Shown here piece by piece: positions 24,591 to 34,289 of a DNA stretch of 64,000 bases (position 1 is the stretch's first letter; each line of letters starts with the position of its first letter). A program made the position numbers and the translations under genes. A model generated the notes under the pieces. It saw only the letters and a list, made by a program, of their open reading frames with translations, was not told where the DNA came from and ran no database searches. The DNA lies in contig NC_088300.1 of NCBI RefSeq assembly GCF_032854445.1, positions 56,456,984 to 56,520,983 on the forward strand. Reading direction: 5' to 3'. Origin of the DNA: Liolophura sinensis (Eukaryota; Mollusca; Polyplacophora; Chitonida; Chitonidae).

Positions 24591-25179
24591 AGAAACAAAC
24601 ATTTATTATCCTCAGTTCAACCTCGAAATCAGAGGTTTGCGTTGCCGCCATTTTTGTAGACTTATGGTTATGAGGGTGTCTATAAAACCCGCACTTATAG
24701 TCTTTAAGAAATCGGATCGGGGTTTTCCGATTGAGAGCCGGGCTTCTTGACTTGAACGTCCAGAACTAGCTCACCTCGGACTTTGGCATCACTAACGACG
24801 GACAAACCAAGCGGTTCGCGGCAGTGACAGCGACAGAGAGGAAAGGATATTCGCAATAGCGGAATAGTGGACGAGATTTTCGTGCTGCTGTGCCTGCTTG
24901 TTTCCCGAATCTAGGAAATCTATTTGCCTGGTTATTTCTCTAGTAAAGCCTATTTGTCTGTGTTATATATAGCTAGTTATTTTTCCCCTTTTCTCTGAAT
25001 TTGTGCATAGTATCAATGCGTTTGTCCTCTAGTGTAGGATTGAATCTTGTAGATAGTATTGTTAGGTGTAGTATAGGGTGTAGATGTTTTGATTGTATTT
25101 GCGCTGTCATTTCTTCTGCACTACTAACAGGGTTCTTGTTGTCCAGTTGTCCCATACACTGAGTCACCCCACAGAAGCT

Positions 25180-26400
25180 AACCGTTTATCCTTTGTTCCC
25201 CGGTTCGTGTCGTCTTACATCAAGTTTTTTTCAAGCATTGATTCAGAAGGCTCGGACAATAAGATTGAGGCTGTGGAAGTGGGTGGGGTCAAGACTCGTA
25301 GTACTTGTAAACGCACTAGGTCTGACCTTGCAAACCATGTTGATGGTCCGAAAAAGTGTAAATCTGGTAAAAGAGTGATTCTGGTAATGGTAGGGATATA
25401 TTTCTTTACATGAAAGCTGTAGGTGAAAGACCTCTGTGTAATGTGAACCCCATTAAATTTGGTGCTGGTTTGCATAAGGTCATTGGTTGTGTAAAGGAGT
25501 TTAAAAAAGGTCGGGGGGGGGGGGTGTTTGTATTGAATATTCTTCTGGTAAACAAGTGAAACAGCCACTACGCATTTCTGAAATTGTGGATATGAATGTT
25601 AATTGCTATCAGAATAATAAGAGCTAAAACTGCGGTGTTATTTATGGTATAAGTCTTGACGATGAGCCAGAGGAGCTAAAGCATGTCCTGGAAGATTATT
25701 GCATTGTGAAGTTAGAAAGATTATTTAAGCGAGACAAATACCCGTCACTGTCTATTTAGTTGTATTTTGACACTGCTATTGTTCCTGATGAGATTACTAT
25801 TGGTTATGAGTTGTTTGCTGTGAAGAAATATATCACCCCCCCCCCCCACCCCCAGTGTTACTTTGCTACAAGTACAATCGTTTCAACCATACTTCTCTCT
25901 GAGTTCTTAGGCGGAGTGTACGTTTCGGAGGGGATCATGATTTTGAGCACTTCCCAAATCGGGATAAACGTAAGTGCTGTAATTGTGGCGGAGACCTCAG
26001 TGCTGCTTATGGTGGTTGTCCGTCGGGTAAGGAAGCAAGAATGGTCCATTATGTTATAGTTATTCGCAAAATGTCATATTCTGAGGCCTTGCGGGTTGTA
26101 AGAGCTGAATTGGAAGCGTCTATGTCCGCACATGTTTCTCACACCCCTCCCTAGTTTGTCTCCTCTGAACCAGAAGCTGACAGTATCCAATCCATTTCCC
26201 AGCAAAGTCAATCCCGTCCTCAATCTCGACCTAGTACACCCCCTACAGAGAAAGGGGGATATCTTACAGATGATTTCCTGAGAAAAATCCTTGTCAAACT
26301 TGTCAAAGGTTTTGGTGGTTTACATCAGGCACTTTGGTTTCCTCCACTGTTAAAACATCCTTCAGTGTGTCGTTCAAGAGCAATCAAATATATACACCTG
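25180..26400 (+). pseudogene. Decayed LINE ORF1 (gag-like) fragment with degenerate zinc knuckles
   Basis: Reading across frameshifts, this stretch encodes a gag-like protein of the kind found as ORF1 in I- and Jockey-type LINEs. A basic region (KRTRSDLANHVDGPKKCK) is followed by FGAGLHKVIGCVKEFKK, then FDTAIVPDEITIGYELF, then two knuckle-like stretches. The first reads CYKY where CYKC is expected, and the second reads CCNCGGDLSAAYGGCP. A Gln/Ser/Pro-rich tail follows (SQSRPQSRPSTPP). There are several stops and frame changes, plus G and C homopolymer runs at 25518 and 25833. It probably belongs to the same kind of element as the reverse transcriptase at 27.9-30.3 kb, but the endonuclease part is missing between them. 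Element class is inferred from recall of the family pattern. Confidence 0.7.
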
Positions 26401-27392
26401 GTAAAACCTGGTACAACTGTACAGGTGTTTCATACCGCTTGGTCACGCTGTTTCTCATTCATGTTTTCATGCAGTAGCTCATTATTTCCGACACTTTGTT
26501 CTGGCAGAGCATTGACCAGAACAATTATAAATACATGTAGAAATAAATTATGGCTAAGTGAAACCCTCTCTGCAGCAGGTTAATTCCACCTTTAGCCCAC
26601 CCGATCACCAAGGGCTTCTAAATGTATCAAATTTATTTTTAACAGCAGGGTACAGGTCACCGCTCTGTGAGGTGCACTCTCAATTCCTAGCACACGATGT
26701 GCAAGATCAGTTCAGGCTGTTAGGAATTTTCTTCCTCTCATTGTGACAATAAGTGGTGCTTCAAGGGTTATTGGCATTACCTTCACTGAAGACAACCTGT
26801 CTTCCAACTATTTGGAATACAAGTAGTTGAGTAGAATGGATAATTTCAGTTTTTTTCCAACCATAATAAACTGACTACTGGCTATTGTACAAGTGAAAAT
26901 CTCTGACTATGGTGTTCAAAAATAAATGAAGAAAATAATCATAATACCCAGTGATCAGTTCACAGGGTCACAAAATATTCGTGTAGCTTATGTTTTAATT
27001 TAAACTCCCATAAATACTGGTCCTATTTAGACAATAACTAAACCACATACATGCAAATAAGCAGCCAGTATCGGCAGAACATTAGATGGTCTAGACAATT
27101 CAGTGAAGCTTAAAAGTTACTCAATCTGGAAAAAGGACTTACCACCATCACAACATTGTTCATATTCATAGTCTTAATATATCAAAAGGTTGGTGTATAT
27201 TACACGAAGCCTTAGCCTGTTTAATGAATAATTTTCTTCTAGTGTACATGTAACAAACCAACACATGTACACCAAAATGCCATAGCTTGAGTTTTATTAC
27301 AAGAATTTTAACTATATAGATTTCCAAAAACATTACTTTTGGTGCTGAAACTTACTATTTCCAGTAGAATGTCATATTTAATAATAATATGT

Positions 27393-27728
27393 TTATTTAT
27401 CGAAAAAAAAAAGCAACAACATAGCCAACAGTCCTGTCCCCGCAACTTTCCCAACAAGCAGAAGTAAGGTGGTGGGAAACAATAGGGCGCCTTTAGAGTT
27501 TTGTTGACGTTGTTGTGGTTGGTATAAGGTTAGTGTTGTCAGCGCCAGGAAGCATAATGATTTCCCTGCTCCAGCCTTCCGACACACAAAAACATTTTTT
27601 CCCTGTATAAGTGCTTGCAGACACTGTCTCTGATATGTGTGCAGCTCCACTATCCCGAATTTCTGACAAACAAGGGCCTCGGCTTCTCTGTTAATTTCGT
27701 CGCATTCGTGTTGCTCGGTCGACATCAA
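27393..27728 (-). CDS. RecQ-like DEAD/DEAH helicase N-terminal fragment
   Basis: This 111-residue open frame contains a RecQ-type Q-motif region (KFGIVELHTYQRQCLQALIQ) followed by GKNVFVCRKAGAGKSLCF, whose AGAGKS matches Walker A (motif I) of superfamily 2 helicases. Motifs Ia to VI are absent, and the C-terminal third (after about residue 65) looks non-coding. It may be the first exon of a longer gene, a fragment of one of the multicopy RecQ-like genes seen in some invertebrates, or a dead copy carried by a mobile element. Its ATG region lies just downstream of a C13 run. It stands between two LINE fragments, which favours a mobile or dead copy. Confidence 0.6.
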   Translation of the reverse strand: MMSTEQHECDEINREAEALVCQKFGIVELHTYQRQCLQALIQGKNVFVCRKAGAGKSLCFLALTTLTLYQPQQRQQNSKGALLFPTTLLLLVGKVAGTGLLAMLLLFFFDK

Positions 27729-29013
27729 CTTTAGCCAGTTCTTGCTTGAAGACGAATATTAATGAAGACCCCCCCCCCCCCATTTCAACCAATGAAAATT
27801 TGTAGTCTTCCGCGGAGGTTTTTTTTCTCATACGGAGCGTTCATTGGCTAACACCGCCTACATCGCTATCCACTAATATACGAATGTCACAGGTTTTTCG
27901 ACAGACCGATAATTGGTAGGGTACCAGAAGGTTAGGACGGTCGGGTATAGAGAGACTGCCAGGTCTCCTACTCTAATTCCTTCCCATAAGATAAATGGAA
28001 ATGTGCTTTCGGATGATGAGGATAAAGCAGATGTCCTAGCGGACGGATTCTCTTATGTTAGCAGCAGTGAAAATTATGATAGTTCCTTTATTCTTCACAA
28101 GGATGAAGTGGAAACTGCAATTGACTTTAGTAACATACTATTTGATGACTTTTCTATAAATGTGGATTTTACTTTATCTGCGCTTAAGCAAGCCATTAGA
28201 TGTACCGAGAATAGTTCACCAGGAGAAGATGGTATATGCAATATGATGTTTCGATACTTGCCAGGCCCCTATTTTCGAATTCTCCTTTTGCTGTTTAATC
28301 ATATATGGTCCTCCATGGAGATGACCCTAGATTGGGGTAATGTTTGGTTGTTCCTGTTTTGAAGCCGGATAAACCAGCATCTGATCCTATCTCATACCGG
28401 CCAGTTTCGCTTACCAGTACTGTATGCAAGTTAATGGAAAGACTTGTAAACTCTAGGCTAACATAGTTTATGGAAAAGAATAATTTGTTCTCAGTTGTCC
28501 AAAGTGGATTTCGACATAAACGCAGTACTCTTCACCATGTTACTTGTCTGGAGTCAGATATTAAAAATGCTATTAATGATAAAGAGTATCTTTTAGCAGC
28601 TTTCCTGGTTGCAGAAAAGGCCTACGAAATGGTGTGGAGGAAGGGTGTTTTAATTAAGCTGCACAACTTAGGTGTTTGGGGGGAAAATGCGTGCTTGGTT
28701 AAGGAATTTCCTATCAAAAAGGTGTATCAAGGTAGTGTAGATAACTCCGTCTCTAAAGCGGTTAGCCTTGATAATGGTACACCTCATGGTAGCGTGATTT
28801 CGCCCACCTTATTTAATATAATGCTTTATGACTTACCATTCGTATTAAATAGTAAAGTCAAAGGTCGGCTTTTTGCGGATGACAAAATTCTGTGGTATGC
28901 TCCACGCGACCTTAAAATAGCTCAACGTTATATTCAGCAGGCTCTGCTAGGCATCTATGATTGGGGGAAGCAGTGGGGTTTTCGATTCTCTGCTATTAAA
29001 TCTGAAGCTATGA

Positions 29014-29174
29014 GGGACCTCCGTGGCTCAGTCGGTTAGCGCGCTAGCACAGCGTAATGACCCAGGAGTCTCACCAATGCGGTCGCTATGAGTTCAAGTC
29101 CAGCTCATGCTGGCTTCCTCTCCGGCCGTACGTGGGAAGGTCTGTCAGAAACCTGCGGATGGTCGTGGGTTTCC
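29014..29174 (+). mobile_element. tRNA-derived SINE lying inside the LINE, 3'-truncated
   Basis: It starts with the complete tRNA-like head GACCTCCGTGGCTCAGTCGG, which contains a good box A (TGGCTCAGTCGG), and keeps a box B (GAGTTCAAGTCC). It then stops abruptly inside GGTCGTGGGTTTCCC, without the conserved 3' half. The LINE reading frame before it ends in the thumb region, and the sequence after it is further downstream in the LINE. Confidence 0.9.
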
Positions 29175-30219
29175 CTGCTCTTTAGCATTCGTGCTCGTCA
29201 AATTGTAGATGAAACTGGAGTTGATTTGTCCATGGTACAGGATGACTTTATCCCTAAAGTCCCTCCATGGGAATTAAAACAATGGATGGATGCCAGGGAC
29301 TGTATTAGAAAGTCTGACTTACCAGAGCTGATCTTTCTTTGTTTTAATGATTATGTTAAGTCCTTTTGGGACAGCTAGTTTCAGATTTTCAAGGATGCCT
29401 CTTGTGTACCAATGTCCACAAGTGCACGTCGGTTTTTGCTGTTCCTGAACTGAAGTATTCTAAACATCATAGACTTAGCGATAAAATGTCGTTTTTTTTT
29501 TCATGTGAGTTAGTAGCACTTTTGCTTTCATAGCAGTTTTTGGGTGACCGACCGATAAGAGCAGTTATTTTCTCCGACTCTTTAAGCGCTCTGCAAGCTT
29601 TTAAATATTTTGTGTGGCAAAAGTCTTCTGTGTTGGTATTAGAAATCTGAACTGAATCACAAATTTATTTTCAGTGGGTATGGAGGTATGCCTAGCCTGG
29701 GTTCCAGCTCATGTTGATGTGAAGGGGAATGAGGTAGTTGCCACTCTTTGGCAAGAAAGCACTGAATTCTCCTGAAGTCTCCTTTCCTGTTAAACATAAC
29801 ATTTAAAGTTTTTCTCTAAATCTAGCAAATATTTTTATATACTATGACAGGGTATTTGGGACTTTGCCGGTGATGGCAGGTTTTTTTTTACGAACTGCAA
29901 CCCTCAATGTTAAGGGGGTTCGCGCAACTGTCTAAACGGACGGCTGATGTTTTGTTTTTTCGGTTTATTTCAGGTGTCTGTCCTCTCAATGCGAGACTCC
30001 ATAGGATTGGGTTACATCCTAACGGCCTTTGTGACTACTGTTACATGGAGGAAACTGCATCTCATTATTTACTCCATTACTTTAATTTTACTAATAACAG
30101 ATTCGTTTTACAGCAACGGGAAACCGCTCTGTGTGTAAAACGTCTTACTGTTGAAGAATTACTAAGTCCTAATAACCACCGATTGAAAATTGTCCAGGCT
30201 GTTGCCGATATTTTTAATT

Positions 30220-30247
30220 ATAATAATAATAATAATAATAATAATAA
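30220..30247. repeat. (ATA)n tail of the LINE
   Basis: About nine ATA/TAA triplets at the 3' end of the LINE copy, matching the TAA tail of I-type elements. Confidence 0.8.
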
Positions 30248-32281
30248 AACAGGATTTTCCCACCACAGTTTGAAAAGGAATTTATCACTTAATACCCTTG
30301 TGTGTAAACTGGTTATACTTTTTTAGTAATATGGATAAAAATTTGTACTTTACAGACACTGGCATGTAGATTTTGGCTTCAAAGTAAAGCCATTATTTTG
30401 GAGTTCTTGGTTACGATCGTGATGACGTCATCATATCATCTGTGTTTACCAACTGTCAAAAATTGCCTTTTTGACCAATTAGAGTCTCCTAAGTTAGACC
30501 ACAGCTCCGCCAACACCACGCGAAAATCTATATATAGGCTGATTTTTCAGCGTCTGAAGATGGCCTTGGAATCTGCCATGAGTAGACATCAAGTTGCTGG
30601 TAAGCATCCCAAGTAAGTAGATATTTTATTAAGAGTTGAAAAATTCTTATACGGTGAAGTGGGAAACAGTCCCAATGTCTGGAATAGTGAATTAGGATCC
30701 AGTTTAAGAACTCAGAGCCAGCTGACACTTGGTGGGAACCAGTCTCAGGAAGCCAGGAATACAGTGTCAAAACCCTGGGTAACTTTCCCGGTCCCAAAAT
30801 TCTGGGACTCTCCAGTCTCACGAAACCTGAGAATCCAGTTCCAGTCTCGTGCAAGTGGAAATTATATGACATATCAAAAGTGGACAAAGAGAGACTATAT
30901 GCCAGAATTTATCAACTGAAGTTTGGTACGATAATTTGAGACAAGAGTCTCATGAGACTTTCTGTGCCATGTATTGTCTTTAAAGGAGAAGAAAACTTAA
31001 CACAATGACATTACAAACTGAAGAGAGCCTATTTTTTTCTATCTGGTTGTGCCTGGTGCATAATTTTGCGATTTTTCCTCGCCATACACGTAAAGTCTGA
31101 AAATGGCAAAGCTGGCATAAATCGCTGAGTTCATCGCGTCCTCCATCTTTAACACCCTGTAATTTTTTGCTGGGGGTGTGTGGCCTCTCAACCAATGAGA
31201 GTTGTTAAAACTGCCGGCTTGTTGGTGTAAACTCGGAACCTACGCCCAACATTCCGGTTTCCCGATCGTCAAGCGGAAAACGAACTGTGCTGTTCGCTAC
31301 TTGGGAAGAAGCGCTCTACCGGAAATGTACGTACTGCACTTCGGCGGTTTCCGACGGCAATTCTCCTCCTAACACACAAGACTTCAGGGACTAGTTCTTA
31401 GGCAAAATGGAGTCTCCCACAGCGGATTTTGGCGCTGACTATTTATAATTTCTCATCCTGAGGTACATTTAGAATGTTTTATGGCATGCTCCTGCGAGGA
31501 AATGCATACTCTTTTCAGTGGTATTTGTGTGATATTTGAATTTTCTTTTCCTTTAACTGGGGACTCTGTCCCATATGACACTGAACCGTTTGGTACTTGT
31601 GTCAACTGCTGATTCCTACGTTGTCATAATAAATGTTCATCATCTGATTCACTGACAATCTGTTTCATTTCGTATAAAAATGTCGAATCTCATATACAAA
31701 TCATACTGAATAACAACCCCTGTTCGGGAAATGTTGTGAAATCGAATCCAAACAGTAGCAGCGTCTCCAAATAACTAACATCCTACATGTCTGGAAATGA
31801 ACAAAACTCAAAAACAACAAGCTAATGCAAAAAGATACTAACATTTCATTTATATTTTTGGTACAGGTAATTCAATGACATGAATGACAATACATCATCA
31901 CAAAAAAGTAAATAAATCATTCGGCTGGTAAAAAAATATATCAACAAGTACTGGTAATCGCACGCAACAATCATAATCCCAGGAGCAAACGATCCAGGCA
32001 GAGGGCGTTGTTGTGGTACCTGTAAGCTCTAGTTACTTCGTCCGAAAAAAGGCTGATGGCCTCGGAAGATTATACCAGCCGTTCTCATTTTTAAACACCT
32101 ATGGGTTAAATCCGTTGAATAACGAACTCGAGAACACGTGTGCGCGGGGGCATATTACACATTGCGCGCAGGACCCAACCGGCTCCTTCACATGATAATG
32201 GCGAGGCAGTCATGTTTCAGAGACTCCCGTACACACGTACAGGACTTGCCTATCCCTCTATTATATTTGTCCTAGTGTAGA

Positions 32282-32348
32282 GTGAGTGAGTGAGTGCTTG
32301 GGGTTTAACGTCGTTCTCAACAATTTTTCAGTCATATGACGACGATCC
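32282..32348 (+). repeat. SINE-like fragment
   Basis: GAGTGAGTGAGTGCTTGGGG, then TTTAACGTCGTTCTCAACAA, then TTTTTCAGTCATATGACGAC. A degenerate copy of the second half is at 33540-33590. I recall similar sequence as a dispersed molluscan repeat, from memory only. Confidence 0.6.
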
Positions 32349-33055
32349 TAGTGTAGAGGTAATCTACATAAAGTTTCGACTTCTAGGTGTCAACTGACAC
32401 GTATCTGATTTTGAGTCAACAGTCAAATGTTCAGTTTTACCGGATTTTCTCTTAGGCCATCAACTCACTCAAGTCGTTATATTTAGAACGACAGCCTCTT
32501 AAATCAGTAACAAATTTCCCCTTATAATTCTCTTAATTGATATTTTTTGGAAAAATACGCCCAAAAGGGTAGTTAGGAGTGAAATGCAACACGTTTTTGT
32601 ATCTAGCTGAACCAACTCAAAAGCCTCGGAATTTCTTTCTGCGCTATGTCTCTTTAAACGCCTTCTTCAACATTGACAGATTACTGTCAGTTTGTCTGTA
32701 ATTGAAGTATTTTTACATTTATAACTACTTTGGTGGAGGGTCCCCAGGGTACCTTTTAGTTATATAATGGAGTTGTTGATCCAGCAACCAATCAGAACGT
32801 CTATACTATAACTAGATGTCAGACTTACATGTTTGATATCAGAAGTCCATTACCAAGAAGTATGCAGTTTCCCTATAGCTAGCCTCCACGGCACTTACAG
32901 TTTTTGTCGATCTCTAACACATTATGTGGCGTATCTGCGCAGCCATGTATTTTTGTTTCTCTCCATTGCACAGAAAACCTTTGAGAAACGACTTATCCAA
33001 GATGGGTTCCAAACGCGGTTGTGTTTTTTAAACCTTTTAAACTTTAAAAATTACG

Positions 33056-33141
33056 TGTACGTGGAAGGTCTGCCAGCAACCTTGCGGATGGTCGTGGGTT
33101 TCCCCCGGGCTGTGCCCGGTTTCCTCCCACCATAATGCCGG
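33056..33141 (+). mobile_element. SINE fragment (central part only)
   Basis: This 86-bp piece of the main SINE family carries GTGGAAGGTCTGCCAGCAAC, GGTCGTGGGTTTCCCCCGGG and CCTCCCACCATAATGC. Both the tRNA-like head and the 3' tail are missing. Confidence 0.85.
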
Positions 33142-34236
33142 GTTACATTCTTGTGTAAAAGGACAACAATGTCTTTGATAGTAATTGTTTTATAGTTGCT
33201 TGGGAATATAAAAACAGTCAATGGGTTTCTAACTGTATCGCAATAATGATCGGCGAAATCGTAGTTTTGAAACACTGAGTTTCAGCCGTTTATAATATGT
33301 TTCCCATGATTCAGTTCACAATTTCCACGCAAGATGTTGGTATATTTCCCAACCAGGCGGCGCGAGCTCCTACAGGATTTCTGATGATGAAACATCATTC
33401 CTTCACCTCCATAGAAAATATAAGCCAGCGGATACTATCTTTGTGTTTTAGTTAGTCAAATTTAAATGATGACAATCTCACTAATGTCAGATATGGTAGC
33501 GGCTTCCTATATTGACTTGTCGCTAATCAGAGTGCTTCCTTGCTTGGGGTGCTCAACAATTTTATCTGTCATATGACGACGAATCGCTAATCAGAAATGA
33601 AGAAACATTTGTTTCCAGTCCATCTAGGAACGTTTGTTTGACATGGGTACATGGAATCTAAGTAGGTTAACCACTCAAAATCCTTGTTTTAAAATTAAAA
33701 GAGCTCATTAGCCGACTTCTTTTCCTAATATTATAGCGGAATGGCCGAGAGTGTGTCTTCTTCAGATCTAGTTAACAAAAGTCGGTATACAAAGCGCAGC
33801 TACCAGATCTGACTTCACTGAAATTGCACAAAATCCAGTCTGAGGTGTACATATACATGTCGATTGATCTAGGTTTCCTCTGGACAATTTGGTGCATAAT
33901 CTCAGCCCAATTTGTGCATGCTTATAGCCGAAGTCATTTGCCTACATGTATTTTTCCGGCGATTATTTGGTGGTCTTTCTCTCGCTCGTTTTGTTTGTGT
34001 GCATCTGTGAGTAACTTCAGGGAAAAAAGTTATGCACAGATAGCGGTCAGCCCGGTATCAGTATAATGTGGCCGAGTGGGACGTCATTGAATCTTCTACA
34101 TGGAAACATCGTCGTGATATGAGCAAAATAATAATGAAAGTGCATTAAATCCAAATCAAACAAGCAAACAAATCCAATGGTACAAGCACATGGAAAAAGA
34201 AGAAGAAGAAAACTATGTGAGGACAGAACTGGACTA

Positions 34237-34242
34237 TTTATT
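34237..34242 (-). terminator. Poly(A) signal AATAAA
   Basis: AATAAA on the minus strand, 48 nt after the stop codon of the unrecognised gene. Confidence 0.55.
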
Positions 34243-34289
34243 TTACATCCGGTCGTGATAAGGATTCCTCCAGCAACTGTTTAGTGACG

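Larger units (their letters stand above)
27905..30326 (+). pseudogene. Decayed non-LTR retrotransposon: reverse transcriptase, RNase H and zinc-knuckle tail
   Basis: The element reads in three broken blocks. Block one (27913-29010) has reverse transcriptase motifs: SPGEDGI, SYRPVSLTSTVCKLMERLV, SGFRHKRST, GTPHGSVISPTLFN and the catalytic FADD at about 28875. A frameshift near 28345 and a TAG near 28465 interrupt it. Block two (29550-29760) has RNase H motifs FSDSLSALQ and WVPAHVDVKGNEV. Block three (29907-30215) has the C-terminal CDYC-type knuckle region (LHRIGLHPNGLCDYC, then ETASHYLLH). The element ends in an ATA/TAA repeat (30220-30247). RNase H together with a TAA tail fits the I group of LINEs. 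The endonuclease domain and the thumb-to-RNase H linker are missing, and a SINE lies in the second gap. Confidence 0.88.
30327..34236. other. Stretch without a recognised gene
   Basis: Contents: a possible short first exon behind a TATA-like box (30529-30599), two copies of a short repeat carrying CAGTCATATGACGACGA (32282-32348 and 33540-33590), and a doubly truncated SINE piece (33056-33141). No open frame here showed family similarity. Confidence 0.5.

Noticed and set aside
30528-30919. Overlapping open frames of 86 and 119 codons on opposite strands
   Set aside because: No family similarity on either strand and no convincing splice context; the region around is repeat debris.
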